In this document: one piece after another, positions 34,936-43,800 of the stretch
Layout: the number at the start of each line of letters is the position of its first letter
Position numbering within the stretch: position 1 is the first letter of the stretch
Assembly: GCA_965207565.1 (NCBI GenBank)
Contig: CBDBMQ010000033.1
Coordinates: forward strand, 391,484-455,483
Reading direction: 5' to 3'
Length of the DNA: 64,000 nucleotides
Origin: Bin80 sp965207565
Lineage (GTDB): Bacteria; Bacteroidota; Rhodothermia; Rhodothermales; Bin80
The notes under the pieces: model-generated
The model's database searches: none
Told to the model about the DNA's origin: nothing
What the model saw: the letters and a program-made list of their open reading frames with translations, nothing else
Position numbers and translations under genes: made by a program

Positions 34936-36727
34936 CAAGCTGCCCATGATCTGTCATTCGCTGATCAAACCGTCTCTTCAATTCTTCAAGTGTAACTCGA
35001 ACGAGCGTTGGCTTTCCTCCAGGAGTACGGTAGGGTTCCTTACATTCAAAAAGGCGGTCAATTAGCGTTCTCATCTCTTCATCACTCAGCTTTACACCTG
35101 GCTGAATCGCACCGCGTGTGGCAAGGCTGCGAGCCATTTTTTCCTCTGTCGGAAGGGGAGCTAACTCCGTCTCCGAACTCTCTTTATATCCATCAAGGAT
35201 CGACTGAAGAAGCTCTTTTTCTGCTCCAACTCGTATGTGTGAGGGCACTCCACGGACAGTCACTGTACGGTTCTCAGAGATTGAATAATCAAACCCAAGC
35301 GCTTTTGCAAGTGGATCCAGCTCACGTAAGAGTTGGCAGTCCTGTTCCGTCAAACAGATCAAGTGATGAAACAGGAGTTGTTGCGATAAACCTGCCCCCG
35401 AGCGTAGATCTTCCAGGGCATTCTCAAAGAGGATCCGCTGATGGGCAGCATATTGATCCACCACCAGAATCCCATTACTGAGTTGCGTGAGAATGTAAGA
35501 GTCTTGTAGCTGCCATAAAAATCCAGACGGCTTTGGATCCGCTCCGCTGGGCAACCGGCTCGGCTCCACTTCATAGACAATTGAAGTCTGGTGACCATGC
35601 AGAGGTGACAACTCATCCGCACGGGCTGGCGGATTCCAAGAGCTGGGTGAATCTGATCGTTCCTGCTGAAAACTCAACGAGGAAACCGTACCTGGATGCT
35701 GAGGAATCAATTCAGCGACCCCTAAAGCTCTCCTGCAGATCGCCTGTACAAAATTATAGACTCCCCGATCATCATCAAATCGAACCTCAATCTTTGAAGG
35801 ATGCACATTCACATCAACATTCCGGGGATCAACACTTAAGAATAGCGCATACGCAGGTTTTTGCCCCTCTGGAAGAATCGCATCATACGCTGATCTGATT
35901 GCGTGATTTAAGCTGGGACTTTTGATCGGCCTCCCATTCACAAATAGATATTGATTTTTTCGGGATTTTCGCGCGTGCTCAGGATGTGCCAGAAATCCCG
36001 ATGCCGAGATATAATTGGTTCCTTCATCAACCTGTATAACGTGTCGGGCTACGTTCGATCCGAGAATCGCACGGAGGCGTTCCCGGAGTGCATCCAGGAA
36101 ATTTTCGGCACGTGAGCCGGTCAGCCGGTACACCTCTTGTTTTTCATGCTCCAATCTGAATGCAGTCCATGGGTTTGCCAGTGCACAGGTGACAAAGACT
36201 TCCGATATATGCCGGAATTCTGTAGTTGGTGCTTTCAGAAAACTCCGCCGCGCCGGGACATTGAAGAAGAGATTACGAATATCAATCGTCGTCCCCACGG
36301 CTGTGGCACACGGAGAGGTTTCCACGATTTCTCCCCCTTCAATGCGTATGTGAGTTCCCTGTGTATCTTCCTGCCTCTTTGTCTTCAATGATACCTGGGC
36401 AATCGCAGCGATTGATGCTAAAGCTTCACCTCGAAAACCCAGCGTGCGAATATTTTCTAAATCCGCAGCCTGTGTAATCTTACTGGTTGCATGGCGCTCA
36501 AAGCACCGAGCAGCATCCTGTGAACTCATCCCGGTCCCATTGTCTCTGACTTGGATCAGATTACTCCCGGATGCTTTGATCAAGACAGAAATGTCTGTTG
36601 CACTGGCATCAACTGCATTCTCAAGCAATTCCTTAGCCGCCGATGCAGGACGCTGAACAACCTCACCAGCCGCAATCTTATTGGCCAGCTCAATAGGCAT
36701 TCGCCTGATTTGCCCCACTTGCTCCAT
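34919..36727 (-). CDS. mutL: DNA mismatch repair protein MutL
   Basis: A GHKL ATPase of 602 residues that couples MutS to downstream repair. N-terminal motifs are IAAGEVVQRP, KELLENAVDA, RDNGTGM and TLGFRGEALASI. The C-terminal dimerisation domain contains VDQYAAHQRILFE at 35423-35458, where endonuclease-type MutL proteins have DQHAxxE-x4-E. Here the His is Tyr and the first Glu is Gln. The usual CPHGRP region reads RTPGGKP (35011-35032). The nicking site therefore looks damaged, as in E. coli-type MutL. The ATG at 36727 is chosen; an earlier start at 36805 would cover the small upstream gene. Confidence 0.93.
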   Translation of the reverse strand: MEQVGQIRRMPIELANKIAAGEVVQRPASAAKELLENAVDASATDISVLIKASGSNLIQVRDNGTGMSSQDAARCFERHATSKITQAADLENIRTLGFRGEALASIAAIAQVSLKTKRQEDTQGTHIRIEGGEIVETSPCATAVGTTIDIRNLFFNVPARRSFLKAPTTEFRHISEVFVTCALANPWTAFRLEHEKQEVYRLTGSRAENFLDALRERLRAILGSNVARHVIQVDEGTNYISASGFLAHPEHARKSRKNQYLFVNGRPIKSPSLNHAIRSAYDAILPEGQKPAYALFLSVDPRNVDVNVHPSKIEVRFDDDRGVYNFVQAICRRALGVAELIPQHPGTVSSLSFQQERSDSPSSWNPPARADELSPLHGHQTSIVYEVEPSRLPSGADPKPSGFLWQLQDSYILTQLSNGILVVDQYAAHQRILFENALEDLRSGAGLSQQLLFHHLICLTEQDCQLLRELDPLAKALGFDYSISENRTVTVRGVPSHIRVGAEKELLQSILDGYKESSETELAPLPTEEKMARSLATRGAIQPGVKLSDEEMRTLIDRLFECKEPYRTPGGKPTLVRVTLEELKRRFDQRMTDHGQLDEIIP

Positions 36728-36737
36728 GAATACTGGT

Positions 36738-36941
36738 TTAACGTCCAAGTGCGTTGTAGATATAGAAGGCAGTGAGCAATAGTGCCGCGAGATAAAGAAG
36801 AGCAAGCGGACTGCGTCGACGACGAACGCGGCTCTGAATTCTCATGCGCCGCTTCAAACTATCGTCCTTTCTAGGATCATAATAACGGGGCGTGTAATCA
36901 AACTTTCTTGGCTGCGCTTTCCGCCCAAATAAAAAACCCAT
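36738..36941 (-). CDS. Small basic membrane protein
   Basis: A 67-residue protein that begins MGFLFGRK. A strongly basic stretch (RRMRIQSRVRRRRS) precedes a single C-terminal transmembrane helix (LALLYLAALLLTAFY), predicting a tail in the inner membrane with the basic part in the cytoplasm. It begins one base after the cdsA stop, which favours a real, co-translated gene. Similar short open frames occur beside cdsA or mutL in Bacteroidota relatives, but I cannot name a family. Confidence 0.6.
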   Translation of the reverse strand: MGFLFGRKAQPRKFDYTPRYYDPRKDDSLKRRMRIQSRVRRRRSPLALLYLAALLLTAFYIYNALGR

Positions 36942-36942
36942 A

Positions 36943-37752
36943 TTAAAACTGACTAGCGATAAAAACAATGTACATATAAGCTAAGGGTGCCGCTACGATG
37001 ATCCCATCAAAGCGATCCAGGATCCCTCCATGGCCCGGTAAGATAACGCCGGAATCTTTCACTCCCGCTACCCGCTTAAACCGGCTTTCGGCCAAGTCCC
37101 CCACCGCACCGGAGAGGGTACAAACCATCCCGAGGATGATTAAATGAACGATGCTCAATGGCATTTCAACGGTTACATTCAGAATAAACACCGCCAGAAT
37201 CGCCCCTCCAATTCCACCAAGGAATCCTTCCCAAGTTTTGCCAGGAGAAATCGTCGGCGCTAATGGGCGTTTACCAAAAAAAGATCCTGCAAAGAATGCA
37301 AGAATATCACTCGCCCACACAAGCACCAACACCGTAACGGTAAGCACTAACGCTTCCTGTTCAGTATATCCCGGAATTGTACGCAGATCGGTTAAAAAAG
37401 CTAACAAAGCCGTCGGATAGACTGCGCCGGAGAGTGTTGCTCCCAGGCGCATCAATGGTTGCTGAGTTTGAGTGAAGGTGCACCACAGAACCAAGCCGAC
37501 AACAGGGACCGCACTAAGCAGGAAAATATTCGGGACTAAAGCTCGGAGTGACAAACCCGCACCTAATAATAACCCTGTAATGATCCACGCCTGGACCCCA
37601 CACCGCTGATAAAGTTGATATAATTCAACCTGCCCCACAAGCGCAATCACCAACACGGCGAGACCAAAATACCACGGCCCAAGCCATGCAGAGCCAACCA
37701 ACAAGAAAGCCCCTATCGAACCAGTAAATAAACGAGTCAATATCTGTGACAT
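36943..37752 (-). CDS. cdsA: Phosphatidate cytidylyltransferase
   Basis: Makes CDP-diacylglycerol from phosphatidate and CTP in the inner membrane. The 269-residue protein has about eight hydrophobic segments and the family signature near the C-terminus, SRFKRVAGVKDSGVILPGHGGILDRFDG. The central PTISPGKTWEGFLGG motif is also typical. It lies between a DUF2007 gene and the small membrane protein gene. Confidence 0.94.
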   Translation of the reverse strand: MSQILTRLFTGSIGAFLLVGSAWLGPWYFGLAVLVIALVGQVELYQLYQRCGVQAWIITGLLLGAGLSLRALVPNIFLLSAVPVVGLVLWCTFTQTQQPLMRLGATLSGAVYPTALLAFLTDLRTIPGYTEQEALVLTVTVLVLVWASDILAFFAGSFFGKRPLAPTISPGKTWEGFLGGIGGAILAVFILNVTVEMPLSIVHLIILGMVCTLSGAVGDLAESRFKRVAGVKDSGVILPGHGGILDRFDGIIVAAPLAYMYIVFIASQF

Positions 37753-37767
37753 TCGTTCCCTCCCCGC

Positions 37768-38034
37768 CTACTTATTCTTCAGTGCTTCCTGGGTCAATTC
37801 TTCATCAGTAAGCGATTGTTTGGAAAGGATTTCCAACGCTAATTCTTCCATGGGCTTTGGCACCAACACTTTTATCTTCGCCAAATAGCCAAGGGTTAGA
37901 TTAAACGCATGATCCCGCTGGTTCAATATGACCGATGGGATGCCTGCATCTTCCAGACGCGCATGCACTAAAGCGGCTTCGTAGTCCGTGCCACTGCGAA
38001 AGACTTCTATCCAGTCAGCTATATCTTTGCCCAT
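37768..38034 (-). CDS. DUF2007 family protein
   Basis: An 88-residue protein with the DUF2007 pattern: VFRSGTDYEAALVHARLEDAGIPSVI, then a short beta strand region IKVLVP and a helical tail. The family is predicted to be a signal-transducing or metal-associated fold, with no firm function. Its start overlaps the end of the CPBP protease gene by 20 bases. Confidence 0.8.
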   Translation of the reverse strand: MGKDIADWIEVFRSGTDYEAALVHARLEDAGIPSVILNQRDHAFNLTLGYLAKIKVLVPKPMEELALEILSKQSLTDEELTQEALKNK

Positions 38035-38980
38035 GACTTCGATGAATAAATCTGATGCAGATCAAAAAAGCAAGTCCACCACCCACGATCAATGGCCACG
38101 GAATGCTCTCTGGATCAGAAATGGATGTTGATCCCCATTCGGATACAACCAATGACAACCCATTGTTCAAAAAATGCAAAACCACCGGAATCAACAAGCT
38201 CCCTGTACGCCAGGTAACATATGCGAGGTAACAGCCCAATAGGGCAAGTGGCAGCGCCTGCGTAAGTCTCAAATGAAACAAGCCAAAAAGGAGCCCGGTG
38301 AATAGTATTCCTCCGACGATTCCCATCCCCCGCTCCGCACGCCTTTGGACAAACCCTCGGAAAAACACTTCTTCAAAAACTGCAGGAGTTGCCGCAACAA
38401 AGAGCAGATTCAGATAGAAGTTTCCACCTCCGGAAGAAAGCCATTCCACGATTTCCATTTGCTGATCTTCCAACGTCTGCAGAAATTCAGGTAATGGAAG
38501 CTGCTCGTTGAAGATCCCAAGACCCAAGACAATCGGGAGCAGGCAGAAAAAACCCACGACACTCAACAATAACTCTTTCACCGTACACTGGGAAAGGCGT
38601 AAATAACTTCTCGGCTGAGAAGAATCCAGCCAACTTGCAAGAAGTGCAATCCCGCCAAGTCCCAGTGCCAATCCAATTGCATTCGCCCCCAGTAGAGCAC
38701 CTCCATATTCAGCAAGTATAGCCTGTTGATTCGCAACCAGGTCCTGGAGTTCAACCCCCTCCAATGCAAGAAGAAGGACGGAAGCGAGGTTTCCGATGAA
38801 CAGATATGCAATCAGTCCAACGAACACCCATAGTGCCAGGACTGCAAACGTAGGCCACTTACCTGATACACCATCAAAGAGAGTCAAGCCACTTGGAGCA
38901 TCTATCTGGCCTAATTCTGCATCCACAGGACGTTTGTCCACAGGGGGGGTATTCGATTCATCGAAAAAATCGTTAGCCAT
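38015..38980 (-). CDS. CPBP-family intramembrane metalloprotease
   Basis: A 321-residue multi-pass membrane protein with the CPBP/CAAX protease motifs: EEVFFRGFVQRR (catalytic Glu-Glu and Arg), FGLFHL (His) and HFLNN (His). The first 40 residues are soluble, with several acidic residues, before the first helix. Substrate unknown; bacterial members include immunity and envelope proteases. It is the first gene in the minus-strand run through hpt and is divergent from tRNA-Arg. Confidence 0.85.
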   Translation of the reverse strand: MANDFFDESNTPPVDKRPVDAELGQIDAPSGLTLFDGVSGKWPTFAVLALWVFVGLIAYLFIGNLASVLLLALEGVELQDLVANQQAILAEYGGALLGANAIGLALGLGGIALLASWLDSSQPRSYLRLSQCTVKELLLSVVGFFCLLPIVLGLGIFNEQLPLPEFLQTLEDQQMEIVEWLSSGGGNFYLNLLFVAATPAVFEEVFFRGFVQRRAERGMGIVGGILFTGLLFGLFHLRLTQALPLALLGCYLAYVTWRTGSLLIPVVLHFLNNGLSLVVSEWGSTSISDPESIPWPLIVGGGLAFLICIRFIHRSHGQRYS

Positions 38981-39017
38981 TGAAACGTTTCGGGCTAATT
39001 GTACATTAGAGAGGTAT

Positions 39018-39091
39018 GCGCCCGTAGCTCAGCTGGATAGAGCGTCTGCCTCCGGAGCAGAAGGTCAGAGGTTCGAATCCTCTCGGGCGTA
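39018..39091 (+). tRNA. tRNA-Arg (anticodon CCG)
   Basis: A cloverleaf can be drawn. The acceptor GCGCCCG (39018-39024) pairs with CGGGCGT (39084-39090), with one G-T pair at the end and discriminator A39091. The D arm is GCTC-AGCTGGATA-GAGC. The anticodon stem TCTGC/GCAGA encloses loop CTCCGGA with anticodon CCG at 39052-39054. The T arm is CAGAGGTTCGAATCCTCT. No CCA is encoded after it. It reads codon CGG. Confidence 0.95.
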
Positions 39092-39107
39092 CCCTCCCGG
39101 TCTAAAT

Positions 39108-40394
39108 TTATGCCTCAATTTGTCCTTCCGAGGACGCAACCAAGGTTGCCACCGTCGCATCTCCTGTCACGTTACATACGGTTCGACACATATCAAGTAT
39201 TCGGTCAACTCCCAAAATCAAAGCAATCCCCGCCGCAGGAACCCCGACCGATTGCAATATGATGATCAGCATAATAATCCCAGCACTTGGCACTGCTGCG
39301 GTCCCAATTGAGGCAAGCACGGCCAGTAGAATAATTTCAATCTGATCCATAAACCCTAATGCAATTCCCAGTGTTTGGGCGATAAACACAGCGGCAACCG
39401 CCTGATAAAGAGCCGTTCCATCCATATTGATTGTAGCTCCAAGGGGGAGTACAAATGAAGACACCTCCTCACTGACCCCCAGATTATGCTCAACGCGATC
39501 CATGGTCACCGGGAGGGTTGCTCCACTTGAGGAGGTGCTGAACGCAACGAGTTGCGCGGGTGCAATCCCCATGATGAACTTCTTGAGCCCCAATGGGGTG
39601 AAGAACTTGATCAGGGATCCATAGGTGATCACCACATGCAGAACAAGACCGGCCAACACGACTAGCATGTAATAACCGAGCGCCCCCAGGAGGCTCCACA
39701 GCTCACCTAGGTTATCGCCTGAAATCAAGCTGACAGTATCTGCAAGAAGAGCAAACACACCAAGCGGTGCAATCCACATGATGATTTCCACAAGCTTAAT
39801 GACGGCTGCGGTCAGACTTTCAAAGAAACCCAGTAGCGGCTGCGCCGTCTCCTTTGGAATCAGGAGTAATGCAATCCCAAACAACACGGAAATCAAAACT
39901 ATTTGCAGCATATTGCGGTTATTCGAAGCCGCTGCTGCCATATTTCGGGGCACCATGTCCACAAACGCTTGAAGCGGGCCACGATCCTCAGCTGAAGCAG
40001 CGCTCTCCTGACGTTCTTCCGCCATATCGCTCCACTCAGCTTGCAATTCGGTACGTACATCTTCGGGAACACTATCACCGGGGCGAATAATGTTGACGAG
40101 AATTAAGCCAATAATCAGTGCAAAAACGGTCGTGCCAATGTAGATCGCAATCGTCTTGCCACCGATACGCGCAAGCTTACGCGTATCAGAAAGTGAGGAG
40201 ATCCCGGTGATGATGGATCCCAAAACAAGCGGCACCGCAATCATAAACAGCGCATTCAAAAATATATCCCCGAATGGACTGATCCAATTTTGCGTGAATT
40301 CCCCCCAACCCATCGCAGCGGAAAGAATCCCATACCCCAATCCCAATACAAGACCAAGGATAATCCAGATGTGCAATTGTTTTTGCCAATTCAT
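39108..40394 (-). CDS. Dicarboxylate/amino acid:cation symporter (DAACS)
   Basis: A GltP/GltPh-family transporter of 428 residues driven by Na+ or H+. The key motifs are visible: STSSSGATLP (HP1 serine-rich), NMDGTALYQ (TM7), GVPAAG (HP2) and DRILDMCRTVCNVTGDA (TM8). In TM8 an Arg sits at the position linked to acidic amino-acid or dicarboxylate binding. A charged loop (about residues 120-145, EERQESAASAED) sits between TM3 and TM4. It is monocistronic, ending 17 bases from the convergent tRNA gene. The exact substrate (glutamate, aspartate or succinate) is undetermined. Confidence 0.9.
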   Translation of the reverse strand: MNWQKQLHIWIILGLVLGLGYGILSAAMGWGEFTQNWISPFGDIFLNALFMIAVPLVLGSIITGISSLSDTRKLARIGGKTIAIYIGTTVFALIIGLILVNIIRPGDSVPEDVRTELQAEWSDMAEERQESAASAEDRGPLQAFVDMVPRNMAAAASNNRNMLQIVLISVLFGIALLLIPKETAQPLLGFFESLTAAVIKLVEIIMWIAPLGVFALLADTVSLISGDNLGELWSLLGALGYYMLVVLAGLVLHVVITYGSLIKFFTPLGLKKFIMGIAPAQLVAFSTSSSGATLPVTMDRVEHNLGVSEEVSSFVLPLGATINMDGTALYQAVAAVFIAQTLGIALGFMDQIEIILLAVLASIGTAAVPSAGIIMLIIILQSVGVPAAGIALILGVDRILDMCRTVCNVTGDATVATLVASSEGQIEA

Positions 40395-40844
40395 AATGTC
40401 AGATAAAATGCTGCGTTTAGCCTAATATAACGATGCAGGATCAACCTATCCCAGTCCATAATATTTGGGGCTTTTCCTTTTTAAGTGGGTCCAAGCCAGA
40501 ACCGAAATGAACAACGATGGGATCGAATAGATTCAGAATTGATGTAGGTTTGCATGGGTTGCTCTTGGTTGGTTGATTACTGATTCCACGTTAAGCAGTT
40601 CAACCAGCCGGAGCAGTCCTACTATAAGATCTGACTTTGGAGCGTCCACGCGAACCTCGCTGTCTGCAAGAGTGGAATCTTTGCTGCACAAATTTTCCCT
40701 CTGAAAATGTTATATCTGAATTAAAGGTTGACATTGTATGAAAAAATGCTTTTATTGGAGTTCGTACCTTCTCTGATCTAAAATGGTACGGATAATGGCA
40801 AAGTAGCGGTAAGTTTTTCCTTCTATGATAAGGGTGGCGGTCTT
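40395..40844. other. 450-base intergenic region upstream of the giant gene
   Basis: No protein or RNA gene was recognised. It carries a possible promoter near 40728-40756 (separate entry) and an imperfect inverted GTACC...GGTAC pair around 40766-40793 between that promoter and the start codon. The long leader could be regulatory. Confidence 0.5.
40728..40756 (+). promoter_or_regulatory. Candidate promoter for the giant surface protein
   Basis: A perfect TTGACA lies at 40728-40733, with TTTATT at 40751-40756 after a 17-base spacer. The -10 box matches four of six consensus positions. The expected RNA start leaves a leader of about 80 bases before the ATG at 40845. Bacteroidota primary sigma factors often use a different consensus, so experimental start mapping would decide. 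Confidence 0.35.
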
Positions 40845-43800
40845 ATGGCCTGCGCTAAGCATGCCGTGATCCTCACTGCTTTTGGGATATCGTTTTTGCC
40901 TGCTGTCGCCCTTGGGCAGGAGCAAACGCCGAAAATCCAAATCCATACCGGCGTGGACCCTCAGGCGTTGTTCAATTCGAGCTTAGAGGCTTTGGGGGAA
41001 AGTGAGCAGGAAGTTGTAGGCTACCACGTTATGCTTTCTGATGAGCAGAGCGAAGCCAACCCTTTGTTTGAAGCGACTGGTATGAACGGAGGAGAACTGC
41101 TCCGAAGAAGATCCCCCCTTGCTTTTCTCCAGGATTCAAGTACTGGTGCCTCAGACCTGTCTGCAGATGCAGGTGGATTTGTCGGAGGCAGATTGAGAGC
41201 TTTACAACAGACGCTCGAGGGTGCCCATAAGTCTTTGACGGTATTGGAAGGGAATTCAAAAAAAATTAGGATCAACCTTGATCGGAAGCCTTCAGGTGAG
41301 GTGACAGGTACCATTACGGGGCATGAAAATACGGACCTAGACGTGAACCCAACACAACTGACGTTTACTCCATCGAACTGGAATGTGAAGCAGGAGGTTA
41401 CTGTAGATGTGAAACAGGATAGCGATGATGCGAATGAAGCGGTAAAGTTGACGTTTACGCTTTCGGGGAATTCCACAAATTCAACGAACCAGGAGATATA
41501 TATCTCGATCCTGGACGACGAACGACCATGGGAGCTTGTGCCTCAGACGGTTCTAGAGGGGAGTTTGAAAATGCTCCGCGTTCCACTTCTGATGGCATTA
41601 GCACCGCCTTCAGGGGAGGTGACGTTCACGATTACCGGCCATGAAAATACAAATCTGACTCTGAACAAAACAACACTGATCTTTCCTGTGGTTTCCGGGC
41701 CGCAATTTAAAAGCCTGATTTTAGGCTCAACGCCGAATACTGATCAGGTGGATGAACATGTAATGCTGACATTCACCGCCTCAGGAGGAGGCTATACTGG
41801 CTTGAAATATACAGTGGATGTGACGATCATAGATCGGCCCCCATGGGAGATCTTAATTCCAGAAGGAGGTACTGCAAGGTATAGTCCTTCTCTAGGTGGG
41901 CAATCCCCTCCGAGCGTTGACCCGATCGCGATCTACACGGGCCATGAAAACACGGACTTAACGGTGAATCCAAAACAATTTACCTTCAAGGTAGACACAA
42001 TGCTTCCTTGCAATGTTAGTGGAGTAGCATCCTTTTGTTCGGACAGTGTACCAGCAACATTGACGGCAAGTGAAGATTCAGATGATGTGGATGATCAAGT
42101 TCTTTTGCTTTTGACCCTCACTGGGCCGCCATTGCTGGAGGGCCTTTATATGGGTGCAAGCCGTCTGATTTATGTGAGGATTGAGGATAATGATGATCCA
42201 GGCTTGATTGTGAAGCCGTCAAGTTTACAGATTAGCGAGGGGGGAAGCGGGCAATTCACAGTTAAGCTCTCGGAGGCTCCTCTGGGAGATTTGGGATCAA
42301 ATGATGTCACGGTCACAATACCCTACCGTACAGAAAATTTGACGGTCGACAAAACCCGTCTAACATTCACCACATCAAACTGGAACACGGAGCAGATAGT
42401 GACGCTGACAGCGGGGCACGATAGTGATTTTGAGGATCATACGGGAATATTATGGATGACAGCAAGCGGGGGTGGCTATGATCATGAGCGGGGAAGTGTT
42501 GCCTGGGAGATCATTGATGATGATACCCCCGGTCTTCGGATCTGGGGTACTGTGAACGTTCCCGAAGGGAGAACTGATCAGATCTCGGTTGATCTTACGG
42601 CACGGCCTCCCAGTAATGTAAAGGTGGAGATTACTGGATATGCGGGTACAGATCTGGATACACTGGTATCAACCCCAAGGAAGCTAACCTTCACTCCTTC
42701 AAACTGGGATCAAAGGCAGACAGTGACGTTTGGGGCAAAACATGATGCAGATCATGTGAATGATACGGAAATACTCACGCTCACAGCAACGGGTGGTTTC
42801 ACGGATACGAAAATCGTGACTGGGTCCATCCGTGACGACGATGTGCCCACTCTTGTGGTCACCTCGACATCGGTGGAAGTGAATGAAGGGGCCTCAGAAA
42901 CCTTCAAGGTTAGACTTAATGGACGGCCTCACAACAATGCAGAGGTGAGCATCTCTGGATATGCGGACACAGATTTGGATACCACAGTATCTGCCCCAAG
43001 GAAACTGACCTTCATGCCTTCAGACTGGAATCAGACACAAACCGTGACACTTGGGGCTAAACACGATACGGATTTTGTGAATGATGCAGCAATGCTTACG
43101 CTCAAATTACGTACACGAACATTGATAGGGAGCTTTGTGGACTCGGAAACCGTCAATGTGACCATCAAAGATGACGATTCGCCCGGTCTTGTGGTCACCC
43201 CGACATTGGTAGAAGTAGACGAAGGAGAGTCCGCAACCTTCACGGTTAAACTTAACGTACTGCCTGCTAACGATGTAACGGTGGCTATTTCCGTGGATCA
43301 GGGCATAGATGGAAAACTGGATCTGGATCCGATCGCATCAACGACGCTGACGTTCAATTCTTCAGACTGGAACGAGGAGCAAACGGTCACATTGACGGCA
43401 CAACACGATGCGGATTTTGTGAATAATGAAGAAATACTTACGCTCACCGCAACAGGTGATCTCTCCGATACGAAAACCGTCAATGTGATCATTATTGACG
43501 ACGATTCGCCCGGTCTTGTGGTCACCCCGACATTGATAGAAGTAGACGAAGGAGAGTCCGCAACCTTCACGGTTGAACTTGAGGGAGCGCCTTCCAGTGA
43601 TGTGGAGGTGGACATCTTCGGGTATGCGGATACAGATTTGGATACCACGGCATCTGCCCCAAGGAAGTTAACCTTCACCACCTCAGATTGGGACCAGGCG
43701 CAAACGGTAACGCTCCGGGCAAAACACGATGCGGATTTCGTGGATGATGCGGCAATACTTACGCTCACCGCAACAAACACAGATACGAAAACCGTCAATG

